A stretch of 64,000 nt of DNA, taken from the NCBI GenBank assembly GCA_019695055.1, contig JAIBAT010000031.1, positions 1-64,000 of the forward strand. The letters are read 5' to 3'. The DNA is from Candidatus Sumerlaeaceae bacterium (lineage in GTDB: Bacteria; Sumerlaeota; Sumerlaeia; Sumerlaeales; Sumerlaeaceae). A program made the translations under genes and the position numbers. Below, in pieces: positions 25,327-33,337 of the stretch. Under the pieces are notes generated by a model. That model saw nothing but the letters and a program-made list of their open reading frames with translations. It did not search any database and was not told the DNA's origin. The stretch's first letter is position 1, and each line of letters opens with the position of its first letter.

Positions 25327-27024
25327 ATGCCGGGCGCTTCGATGAGCGCTGAAATTCAACTCCTCGATGATGGCTATTTCGCCCTCAGCTTCGCCTACGA
25401 TGCGGCCCGCGTCGCGCGCGTTCGTTCCCTGAAGAACCGGCGCTGGAACAAATCTGAAAAGCGCTGGGAAGTCGGGATCAATCATCTCGGCGAGGTCATG
25501 AAGATTTTCAACCTCGCACCCGAGAAGCTGGATTCAAAGCTCCTGAGAAAATACAAGGTCCACCAGATCAAGCACTATCGCGCGCGATTGATGGTCGGAA
25601 ACGTGGAAACGACGATCATCGGCACCGGGCTGCCCGTGAAACAAATAGATGCCGCCACCTGCTTTTACCTGCCGGGCTACCAGTTCATGCCGCGCTATAT
25701 CGAGGGGCGCTGGGATGGCAAGCGCCACCTCTACGATCCGCGCAAGTCCACGATTCCCTCCGGGCTGGTGTCGAGGGTCCGTGAGATTCTGGACAAGGAG
25801 GGCGTGGAGTATGATATCGGCGAACCGACACGGGAGGAGAGCTGGAAACCCCTCGGCGCGAAGAAGCCCCGGTTCACCCTGCGCGACTACCAGGAGGATT
25901 GCGTAAAGGCCGCCCTGGAAAACAAGCGCGGCGTCATTGAACTGGCAACGGGTTCCGGGAAGACGGCCGTGGCCACGTGGCTCATCCACACTCTGGACCG
26001 TCCTGCGGTTTTCTTTGTCCACACCCGCGACCTGTTGCACCAGACCCGGGATTACATGGAAGATCAGCTTGGATTGACGGTGGGGCAGGTGGGCGACGGC
26101 AAGGTGGACATCCGACCCGTTACGGTTGCGACCGTGCAGACCTGCGCAAAGGCCCTCGGCATCAAGGTCGTGAAAAGTGATGAAGACGAAACCCTTGAAG
26201 ACGACAAGACTGACATCTCGTCCGCGAAGGAAGACCTCATTCAGCACCTTCGCGAAGTGCCGCTGGTTTTCTTCGACGAGTGCCATCACCTTCCCGCCGA
26301 CACCTGCTACAGCCTGGCCATGGCCACCGAGGGCGCGGGGCATCGCTTCGGGCTCAGTGCCACACCCTACCGCTCCGACCGGATGGACCTGCTGCTGGAG
26401 GCAGCTCTAGGGGCAAAGATTTTTCGGGCCAATGCTTCTGTCCTTATCGAACGCAAGTATCTGGTGCCACCGGTCATCACAGTGCATGCGGCTCCCATTG
26501 TCAAATTTTCCGGGAAAACACCGGACTATGCATCAGTTTACCAGCAATGCATCGTGGAAAACGGCCCACGTCATCGCATGATTGCCCAGCACGCCCGGGA
26601 CCTTGTGAAGAAAGGAAAAAGCGTGCTGATTCTCGTGTCGCAGGTGCGCCACGGCGAAGCCATACAGCGCGAGTTGTCCGAGGCTGTCCTTGTGCAGGGG
26701 AGCGACGATGCAGCCAAACGCCGGACGGTCTTCAAGGCACTGGAAAACAAGACAAAGCTGGCGGTTATTGCCACCACCCTGGCCGACGAGGGGCTCGACA
26801 TCCCCAGTCTGGACGCGGTTATTCTGGCCAGCGGGGGGAAGAGCGAAACCCGCGCGCTTCAGCGCCTGGGTCGTGCCCTGCGGACCTCACCGGGAAAGAG
26901 AACCGCCACGGTTATTGATTATTTTGACATGGCGCAGTATCTTAAAGAGCACGCGTTGCGCCGAATCGAAATCTACGAGTCGGAACCCGCGTTCAAAGTG
27001 CAGACTGTCGGCTTCAAGGTTTGA
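25327..27024 (+). CDS. UvsW/XPB-like DEAH superfamily-2 helicase
   Basis: This 565-aa helicase has an N-terminal accessory region (about 1-175) with RRWNKSEKRWEV, followed by RWDGKRHLYDPRKSTIPSGL, the kind of substrate-recognition front seen in phage T4 UvsW. The motor domains follow: Walker A ATGSGKT (207-213), motif II DECHH (317-321), motif III SATP (344-347), and in the second RecA-like domain ATTLADEGLDIPSLD and QRLGRALR. UvsW-type enzymes remodel forks and D-loops. It is larger than a pure XPB motor. The 3' end overlaps the convergent TPR gene by 11 bp. Start ATG 25327; ATG 25342 is also possible. Confidence 0.85.
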   Translation: MPGASMSAEIQLLDDGYFALSFAYDAARVARVRSLKNRRWNKSEKRWEVGINHLGEVMKIFNLAPEKLDSKLLRKYKVHQIKHYRARLMVGNVETTIIGTGLPVKQIDAATCFYLPGYQFMPRYIEGRWDGKRHLYDPRKSTIPSGLVSRVREILDKEGVEYDIGEPTREESWKPLGAKKPRFTLRDYQEDCVKAALENKRGVIELATGSGKTAVATWLIHTLDRPAVFFVHTRDLLHQTRDYMEDQLGLTVGQVGDGKVDIRPVTVATVQTCAKALGIKVVKSDEDETLEDDKTDISSAKEDLIQHLREVPLVFFDECHHLPADTCYSLAMATEGAGHRFGLSATPYRSDRMDLLLEAALGAKIFRANASVLIERKYLVPPVITVHAAPIVKFSGKTPDYASVYQQCIVENGPRHRMIAQHARDLVKKGKSVLILVSQVRHGEAIQRELSEAVLVQGSDDAAKRRTVFKALENKTKLAVIATTLADEGLDIPSLDAVILASGGKSETRALQRLGRALRTSPGKRTATVIDYFDMAQYLKEHALRRIEIYESEPAFKVQTVGFKV

Positions 27025-28165
27025 GAAACAGGGCTGCAGCCGCGCCACCGCCCGACTGAAGCCGGGTGATGAGCGCATTAAGTGGAGGGATGTCCCCGCG
27101 CCGCGCCTGGAATTGTTTCGCAAGTCGCAACGCGGGCCCCAGACCTTCCGCATTTCGCACCGTCAGCACGGAGAAATTCAGCGCAGCGGTCAGGTCATCC
27201 TCCATGTAGTGGGTCCATGTCTGACTCGAAGCTACAGTGCCTGTGGTTTCCTCATAATTCACAGGGCGTTGGGCCAACCCGAGATCCGCGGCAACGAGGA
27301 ATGCCTCCAGTGATGCCGTGGTCTTCCCCTGTTCCCGCAGTATCACCCCTTTCATGACATGGAGTTGGAAGGCTTTCGGGTTGTTTTGGATCCCCTCGTC
27401 CAAAAATTTTACGGCTTCCTCCCGTTGCTTCTCCTTGTGCATGGCCTTTAGCCACCACGCCCCGATCATGTAGGCGCGGATGTTGTTCGGGTTGCTCATT
27501 GTCGCAAGGCGGTACCACGGCAGCAATTCGGTTCCCGCAGTGTGGGTGTGCGGTGTGGAGGGATCGTGCCATGGTTTCACCGCGCGCTCGAGGTCGCCCA
27601 CAAAACCGCGAAAATCCTTGTTTCGCGTGGGAACAATCGTGGCAACCCCTTCGGCCTCCTCCTCAACCCGCTTCTCTCCGGGCTTGAGTTCGGCGGTTTC
27701 GCGCATCTCGGGGGTTGCGAGGTTTGCCTCCATGACCTGCGACGGGGACGGGGCGGCCCCCGCCTTTCCGCTCGTCGTGGATTCGTGATCGTCATGCCCA
27801 TCCTTGTCGTGATGATGGGTGGGATCGGTGCAGGTGGCGGGGTCGTGCTCATATTGAGAGCCGGGGGCTCCCTTCTGCTTTACTTCACCCGTATTTGACA
27901 TCGCCTCTGTATCGAGGTGCGGAACAAACCCGACGCCGCTGTGCAAGTAGCGCTCGGTCTTGATAAAAATGAGATCGCTGAAGTCGCTGCGAAAATTCCC
28001 GAGGATGATGGCAAAGGCGCTTCGATTGCGCTGTTCGCTGGCCGTCGGGTCATCCGAGCGAATTCCGGCCGCCAGTGGCCTGCGGATGATGGCTTCTGCG
28101 AGAAGCGGGCTGAGGGCCAGCAGGACGATTCCGGTAAGTAGTGGTATTCCGGGTTTGGTACGCAT
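27014..28165 (-). CDS. TPR-type membrane or secreted protein linked to ABC-2 transporter
   Basis: This 383-aa protein has an N-terminal hydrophobic segment (about 7-25: IPLLTGIVLLALSPLLAEA), a linker rich in His/Asp (CTDPTHHHDKDGHDDHE at about 110-125) that could bind metal, and a C-terminal helical repeat part (about 225-350) with AYMIGAWWLK, AVKFLDEGIQNNPKAFQLH and REQGKTTASLEAFLVAADLG, typical of TPR. ATG 28165 gives an 11-bp gap to the upstream permease gene; it is the last gene of the ABC-2 operon. Role unknown, probably assembly or scaffold for the exporter. Its 3' end overlaps the helicase gene. Confidence 0.7.
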   Translation of the reverse strand: MRTKPGIPLLTGIVLLALSPLLAEAIIRRPLAAGIRSDDPTASEQRNRSAFAIILGNFRSDFSDLIFIKTERYLHSGVGFVPHLDTEAMSNTGEVKQKGAPGSQYEHDPATCTDPTHHHDKDGHDDHESTTSGKAGAAPSPSQVMEANLATPEMRETAELKPGEKRVEEEAEGVATIVPTRNKDFRGFVGDLERAVKPWHDPSTPHTHTAGTELLPWYRLATMSNPNNIRAYMIGAWWLKAMHKEKQREEAVKFLDEGIQNNPKAFQLHVMKGVILREQGKTTASLEAFLVAADLGLAQRPVNYEETTGTVASSQTWTHYMEDDLTAALNFSVLTVRNAEGLGPALRLAKQFQARRGDIPPLNALITRLQSGGGAAAALFLKP

Positions 28166-28175
28166 TGCCGTTTCG

Positions 28176-28979
28176 CTACAGCGACCTCCTCGAGAACACC
28201 GCGTTGGCAATGACCAAATAAACAAACGTCAGCCCGACACCGTACCCCAGGCGCAGCAACAGGTCCGTTGGGCCAAGGGGAGGAAGGCCGTCGGTGTAAA
28301 GCCGGGTCAGGTCAAGGTGGTTGAAATCCGGAACGTAGCCCGCCACCCATCGGCACACCGATCCAAAAGTGGAACCCAGCGAGCGCGCCCTGATGAACCC
28401 GGCGATGGAGTCGCCCTCGAAAATCACTATCGCCAAAAGCACCACACTCATGATCTTGGGCATGAGCAGCGAAAACAGGAGTCCCAGCGAAGCCACAAAT
28501 CCGAGGGACACAATCTGCAACAGCAGGGTTTGCAGCAGTGTCACGGCATTAAATGTCTCAAGGTGCGGAATGGGCGCCCAACCCATGAGGAAAAGGATGG
28601 ACAGGGCAATGGTTCCCGAAAGCGTGGCCGCGAACCACTTGCCCAGCAAGTACTGCCAGCGCCGGACCGGTTTTGCCAGTAACGGATGGATGGTCCGCGC
28701 CTCGCACTCGTCCGGGATTTGGCGCGTCGCGACAAGTAGCGTCAGAATCTTGGCAAAGAGAAAGGCCATGCTCAGGCCAAGGTTGACAAGGAAGGTGGCG
28801 GTGGCCGCATTGGGGATGCCGACAACCAGCGTGATCAATGCGCCAAGAAGAAACAATGCCATGAAGATAAACAGCGCGTAAAAGTCCCGCCGGCGCATCG
28901 TCTCCAGCAGCACCGCCCGCGTGATCAACAATACCGGACTCGGGGCCGGGGCAACCTGTGGGTTTCCAGAGAAGCTCAC
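28176..28979 (-). CDS. ABC-2 type permease, second copy
   Basis: This 267-aa membrane protein has about six segments. It begins at GTG 28979, overlapping the stop of the preceding permease gene as GTGA; longer starts lie inside that gene. It shares with the preceding permease a cytoplasmic signature (ATRQIPDECEARTIHPLLAKPV here, AARQLPREFESRTIYPLLAKPV there), so the pair arose by duplication and likely forms a heterodimer. Exporters of this class move lipids, polysaccharides or antibiotics or support gliding machinery. Substrate unknown. Confidence 0.88.
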   Translation of the reverse strand: MSFSGNPQVAPAPSPVLLITRAVLLETMRRRDFYALFIFMALFLLGALITLVVGIPNAATATFLVNLGLSMAFLFAKILTLLVATRQIPDECEARTIHPLLAKPVRRWQYLLGKWFAATLSGTIALSILFLMGWAPIPHLETFNAVTLLQTLLLQIVSLGFVASLGLLFSLLMPKIMSVVLLAIVIFEGDSIAGFIRARSLGSTFGSVCRWVAGYVPDFNHLDLTRLYTDGLPPLGPTDLLLRLGYGVGLTFVYLVIANAVFSRRSL

Positions 28980-29752
28980 AGCGGCTTCCTCGCAAACAAG
29001 CGAAGTGAAATCAGAAAGTAAACGGAAGCAAAGGCGATGCCGTACAGAGTGAGTGCTCCCATCACCGAGGCTGGCAGGGGGGGCCAAACCTCCGCATGGA
29101 CGGCTTTCTCCGACAGGTCAAAAAGGTCCAATTGCGGCAACAGGTAGATGGCGCCGAGCAGCAGCGCTTTTGCGTATTGGGGCACGAGATCATAGATATA
29201 GGTGGACGCCGACAGTATGACCGAGGACGTGACGTAAAACACGCAGCTTAGCGTTATCGCCGCGTCGAGGTTCATTACCATGGAAAGCCAGAACGCCAGT
29301 GTCGCGAGAACCAGCATCTGCAGCATCTGCAGGTACACATACTGGCCAAACAATGCCCATTGCGTCTTGAGGTGCAGGTAGGCCGAACCGACAAGAAAAA
29401 TACCCATGAACAGCAAAAAGCAGAACGCAGCAGCCAGCATGACGCCCAATAGCTTGCCCGCAAGGAAGGAAGTGCGACTCACCGGCTTGGCCAGCAGGGG
29501 ATAGATGGTTCGCGATTCAAACTCGCGGGGTAGCTGGCGCGCGGCGAGCACAATGACGGTGAAAGCCGTGGCGACACTCATGATCTTGAGCGCCACCTCG
29601 CGGTAAAATTTGGACAAACCCTCGATATTAAAGAAATCCACCGTCATCACTGCCCCGATCAGCACAAGCGAGACGAGCACCACCGCGTAGACTTCCCGGC
29701 GGCGCACCGCCTCCACCAGCACCGACCGCGCAATGAGCCATGCACCCCTCAT
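28976..29752 (-). CDS. ABC-2 type permease, first copy
   Basis: This 258-aa membrane protein has about six hydrophobic segments and the shared signature ESRTIYPLLAKPVSR (about 70-85). ATG 29752 lies 2 bp after the stop of the ATPase gene; the open frame continues to 30073 but only as shadow of the ATPase. With the second permease and the ATPase it would make a complete ABC-2 transporter. The order ATPase, permease, permease, TPR protein is consistent with a single transcript. Confidence 0.88.
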   Translation of the reverse strand: MRGAWLIARSVLVEAVRRREVYAVVLVSLVLIGAVMTVDFFNIEGLSKFYREVALKIMSVATAFTVIVLAARQLPREFESRTIYPLLAKPVSRTSFLAGKLLGVMLAAAFCFLLFMGIFLVGSAYLHLKTQWALFGQYVYLQMLQMLVLATLAFWLSMVMNLDAAITLSCVFYVTSSVILSASTYIYDLVPQYAKALLLGAIYLLPQLDLFDLSEKAVHAEVWPPLPASVMGALTLYGIAFASVYFLISLRLFARKPL

Positions 29753-29754
29753 GC

Positions 29755-30687
29755 TCAGGCGTTCCCGCCAGTGCCACGCACAAGGCTGATGAAGTAATCT
29801 TCCAGGGAGCGCGAGTTGGACGAGGTGCTTACAATCCGTGCTCCGCATTGGCTGAGGTCGGCAACAGCAGCGGCATATTCCGCGGTGTCGCGGATCGAGG
29901 CGCGCCAGTTGCTCCCATCCCGTTCGGGTTTGTGCCGCGAGATGCTGTCCGGCACTGGACTGCCATCGGGCAATTGAAAGACAACCTGAAACTCGTTCAG
30001 CGGTTTCATGAGCTCCTGGACCGTCGCCTCGGTGACGATGCGCCCCTTGTGGATCATGATCACACGATCGCAAAGGGACTCCACCTCGGTCAGCTCGTGG
30101 CTGCTAAAGAAAATGGTTCGACCGGCCTGCTTGAGCTTGAGCAATACCTGGCGCAAATCGAATTTTCCCACCGGGTCCAGGCCACTGGACAGTTCGTCAA
30201 AGATCAGCGCCTCGGGCTCGGCAATGATGGCCTGCGCAATGCCGAGCCGTTGCTGCATTCCCTTCGAGAAATTTTTCAGGAGTGTTTCGCCACGCCCTGC
30301 AAGGCCGACCTCCTCGAGCAGCGGGGGAATCCGTCGCTTGAGTTCCGCGCGCCCCAGGCCCTGCAGGCCACCGTAAAGTTCCAGTAGTTCCCGCGCCTTC
30401 ATGAACGGGTAGTAGAGCGCCACTTCGGGCAGGTAGCCAATGCGCTGGCGGCTTTCCACCGTGCCGGCGGGGCTGCCAAATACGCGCACCTGGCCCTGGC
30501 GGGGAAAAATAAATCCCAGCAGCGTCTTAATGGTTGTGGATTTTCCCGCACCGTTGGCCCCTATGAAGCCCACGCATTCACCGGGCATGACCTTGAAGGA
30601 GATTCCGTCCACGGCCCGTGTGGCTGTGCTGCCCCTGCCATATTCCACAACAAGGTTTTCGACTTCAATAACCGGAAGGTTGCTCAT
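29755..30687 (-). CDS. ABC-2 transporter ATP-binding protein
   Basis: This 310-aa ATPase has Walker A GANGAGKST, Q-loop region IGYLPEV, signature NFSKGMQQRLG and Walker B ALIFDELSSGLDP. The usual DEPTSGLDP is altered to DELSSGLDP, which keeps the catalytic Glu. The C-terminal 90 residues form the small extra domain common in this CcmA/NatA group. ATG 30687 (MSNLPVIEVEN) is preferred over 30723. It drives the two permeases encoded immediately downstream. Confidence 0.93.
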   Translation of the reverse strand: MSNLPVIEVENLVVEYGRGSTATRAVDGISFKVMPGECVGFIGANGAGKSTTIKTLLGFIFPRQGQVRVFGSPAGTVESRQRIGYLPEVALYYPFMKARELLELYGGLQGLGRAELKRRIPPLLEEVGLAGRGETLLKNFSKGMQQRLGIAQAIIAEPEALIFDELSSGLDPVGKFDLRQVLLKLKQAGRTIFFSSHELTEVESLCDRVIMIHKGRIVTEATVQELMKPLNEFQVVFQLPDGSPVPDSISRHKPERDGSNWRASIRDTAEYAAAVADLSQCGARIVSTSSNSRSLEDYFISLVRGTGGNA

Positions 30688-30822
30688 TCCGCTGGGTTGC
30701 CTCCATGCGGGCGAAAATACCATCTTAACGGGATGTGATTGAGCAATCTGTTGCGTTCGCGGGCAACGGAAATCTCGCGATTTGGTGCAGTAAGGCCGAG
30801 TGGCCCGTGGTGTCGCGGTGTA

Positions 30823-31572
30823 CTAAAGATCCTTTAGGAACTGGTCCACCGTGGCCACCCGCTCCACTTTTTTGATCGGCGAGCCGTCGGAGTTGTATAG
30901 CAGGATCACCCCGCTCCGAAACACCCCCAATTGGCGCGCCAGCTCGTTGTACTTGGTCGTGTCGAGCTTTACGGCAACATAGTTGGCCTCCACCGCCGCG
31001 ACGACGCGGCTGTCGCCCAGGATCGCATTTTCAATCATTTTGCTGTTCTCGCCGCCCGGGCTCACGAAAAAGAGCAGCAACTTCTGCTTCTTTGCGGCGG
31101 CCTTTTGCTGGGCCACGGCCATGTCGGTCTCCCAGGAAATGGGTTTGGAGGAAACCGAACCCGTCAATCCAGCCGGGGCCACCGGGGCACCCGTGCCAAC
31201 CCGTACCACGCTGTTGCGGCTGCCATATTTGTCGTCCACACTGTCGGGATTCTTGGGGTCGTAGCGCCAGTCGGTGCCATCCACAACGAACTTGTACTCA
31301 TACGCGCCGTCCGGAAGCTCAAACGTGGTGCTCCACTTGCCGTCGGCGCCCTTGGTCATCTCATCCTTGGTGCCATTCCATTCGTTGAAGGTCCCTGTGA
31401 TGCAAACCTTCTTGGCCGCGGGGCCGGGTTCGAATGTAAACGTTACCTTCTTCTTGCCGGCGGCACCCTCTTTTACGGTTACCGAAGAGGGCAGAGGCGT
31501 TTGCGCGGAAGCAGTATGCGCAAAAAACACCACCGCCAATCCAACCGCCAAGCACGACCAAAACCGATCCAT
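30823..31572 (-). CDS. secreted CBM48 - thioredoxin-like fusion
   Basis: This 249-aa protein has a signal peptide (1-24, ending TASA). A glycogen-binding CBM48/AMPK-beta-like domain follows (about 42-126: VCITGTFNEWNG, GKWSTTFELPDGAYEYKFVVDG, WRYDPKNPDSVDD, GSRNSVVRV). After a short linker comes a thioredoxin-like domain (about 144-249: AAAKKQKLLLFFVSPGGEN, NYVAVKLDTTKYNELARQLGV, ILLYNSDGSPI). The CxxC active site is replaced by SPGG, so it cannot act as a disulfide oxidoreductase. It may bind an alpha-glucan outside the cytoplasm while the second domain serves as a protein-binding module. ATG 31572 sets the signal peptide. Confidence 0.82.
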   Translation of the reverse strand: MDRFWSCLAVGLAVVFFAHTASAQTPLPSSVTVKEGAAGKKKVTFTFEPGPAAKKVCITGTFNEWNGTKDEMTKGADGKWSTTFELPDGAYEYKFVVDGTDWRYDPKNPDSVDDKYGSRNSVVRVGTGAPVAPAGLTGSVSSKPISWETDMAVAQQKAAAKKQKLLLFFVSPGGENSKMIENAILGDSRVVAAVEANYVAVKLDTTKYNELARQLGVFRSGVILLYNSDGSPIKKVERVATVDQFLKDL

Positions 31573-31689
31573 GGAAAAACTCCCGCAATTCAGAATCGAA
31601 CAATGCGTGTTAGGAACCCATGGCGGCGGAGTCAACGAGATTTAAACCGGTCCAAAAGAACCGGGTATTCGAGCGAGTCCAGGGCGCTT

Positions 31690-33255
31690 TTAGTACTTCC
31701 GGCGTGGGCGACGACCCTGACCGCCGCTGCCTCCGCTGCCATCGCGTCGGGGCGGCGCCGAGGATCGCGGCGGGCGATTTGCAGGAGCCTGCTCCGATTC
31801 CCCCTCCGGTTCGGGCGGGGGCGCATGGAGAGTTTCCTGATAGTAGTCGTCCAGCAGCATGGCGATCAATGCCAGCTCGTCATCGCTCTCGCCGAGGCTG
31901 CGCGCCAGCGGCATGAGCCGTTTCATCCGCTCCAGGTGCATACGATCGCGCCCGCGCAGCTTGGCCTCCAGCATGGCTGTCATGCGCTCTGTCACCACGG
32001 CTTGCACGTCCTCGTCCGTCGGCACGGGACGGCACTCCATTGTGATGCCATACTGGCGCGCCACCGCCTTCAGCGCGGCGGTCTCTGTGAGGGCCACCAG
32101 GGACATGGCGACCCCGGTGGCACCGGCCCTGGCCGTGCGGCCCGCACGGTGGATATACGATTCGGGATCCTGCGGGACCTCATAGAGGACCACATGAGAC
32201 AACTGCGAAATATCAATGCCGCGGGCCGCCACATCCGTGGCCACCAGAAACCGCAGCTTCTTCTGCCGCAGGCGCTCCAGCACCCGCTCGCGGTCGCGCT
32301 GGGACAGGTCGGCCGTCAGCTGGTCGGCGTCGTAGCCAAATCGCTGTAGCACCGTGGAGACATAGTTCACCTTGTCCTTGGTGTTGCAGAAGATGATGGC
32401 CGAGGCCGGGTTCTCCACCTCGATAATGCGTACGAGGCAGCGATCCTTGTCCATGGCCGGCACTTCGTAATAGACGTGGTGCATGCCCGTAATGTGGACC
32501 GAATCCTCGCTCAGGCTGAGGAACCCGGGCTCATTGAAGAACTCGTTGGCCAGCCCGCGCACACTCGTCGGGAATGTGGCCGAGAACATGAACCCGCTGC
32601 GGCGCTTCGGCAGGTAGCGCCGGATGCGTGTCATGTCGGGGTAAAAGCCCATGCTCATCATTCGATCGGCTTCATCGAAAATCAAGGTCTTCAGGTGATC
32701 AAGGGTCAGCGCGCGCTGCATCAGGTGGTCCAGGATGCGTCCCGGCGTGCCAACCACAAGGTGGGCGCCCTTGCGGAAAGCGTCGATCTGGGGTCCATAC
32801 CCCACGCCACCGTAAACGGCGACGGCGTTGAACCCTTCCCCCGGCGACAGCGCCAGGGCTTCCTTGTAAACCTGCTGGGCCAGCTCGCGGGTCGGCACCA
32901 TTACGAGGGCCTGACACTCGCTCTTATTGGGGTCGATCATGGAAAGAATGGGCAGCAGGAACGCGCCGGTCTTGCCGCTGCCGGTTTTGGCCTGCACCAT
33001 CATGTCGCGCCCTGCTAGCAGGTAGGGGATCGACTTGGCCTGAACCGGCATCAGCTTTGACCACCCCGCGCGGTTGGCCGCGGCGCGGACCGTGTCCGGC
33101 AGGCCATCCAGTGTCATTTCCGGCAGGGCATTTTCCGGTTCTGCAAAGCCAGTGTCCGGCGGCAGGTCTGCGTCCGTGAGGATATACTGTGATTTCGCGG
33201 GTTCTACCCCGCCTTCCCGGGCTGGTTCCGGGGTTTGCTGCGTTGGGTCGCTCAT
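31690..33255 (-). CDS. DEAD-box RNA helicase
   Basis: This 521-aa helicase has the motif order of the DEAD-box family: Q-motif region LMPVQAKSIP (68-77), AKTGSGKTG (89-97), PTRELAQQ (121-128), GTPGR (169-173), DEAD (194-197), SATFP (225-229), ATDVAARGID and HRAGRTARAG in domain 2. An N-terminal tail of about 45 residues is acidic. The C terminus is a Pro/Arg/Gly-rich tail (EGESEQAPANRPPRSS then GGQGRRPRRKY) typical of RNA-binding tails. It likely remodels rRNA or mRNA in ribosome assembly or decay. Start ATG 33255 follows GGGAG. Not assignable to a named paralogue by eye. Confidence 0.94.
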   Translation of the reverse strand: MSDPTQQTPEPAREGGVEPAKSQYILTDADLPPDTGFAEPENALPEMTLDGLPDTVRAAANRAGWSKLMPVQAKSIPYLLAGRDMMVQAKTGSGKTGAFLLPILSMIDPNKSECQALVMVPTRELAQQVYKEALALSPGEGFNAVAVYGGVGYGPQIDAFRKGAHLVVGTPGRILDHLMQRALTLDHLKTLIFDEADRMMSMGFYPDMTRIRRYLPKRRSGFMFSATFPTSVRGLANEFFNEPGFLSLSEDSVHITGMHHVYYEVPAMDKDRCLVRIIEVENPASAIIFCNTKDKVNYVSTVLQRFGYDADQLTADLSQRDRERVLERLRQKKLRFLVATDVAARGIDISQLSHVVLYEVPQDPESYIHRAGRTARAGATGVAMSLVALTETAALKAVARQYGITMECRPVPTDEDVQAVVTERMTAMLEAKLRGRDRMHLERMKRLMPLARSLGESDDELALIAMLLDDYYQETLHAPPPEPEGESEQAPANRPPRSSAPPRRDGSGGSGGQGRRPRRKY

Positions 33256-33337
33256 CCAACTCCCTTAATCTGATTCGTGTGCAATAGCTACATCTGGTGG
33301 CCCAATTTCAGTTTGTCCACCCCGATATAACTGCCCA

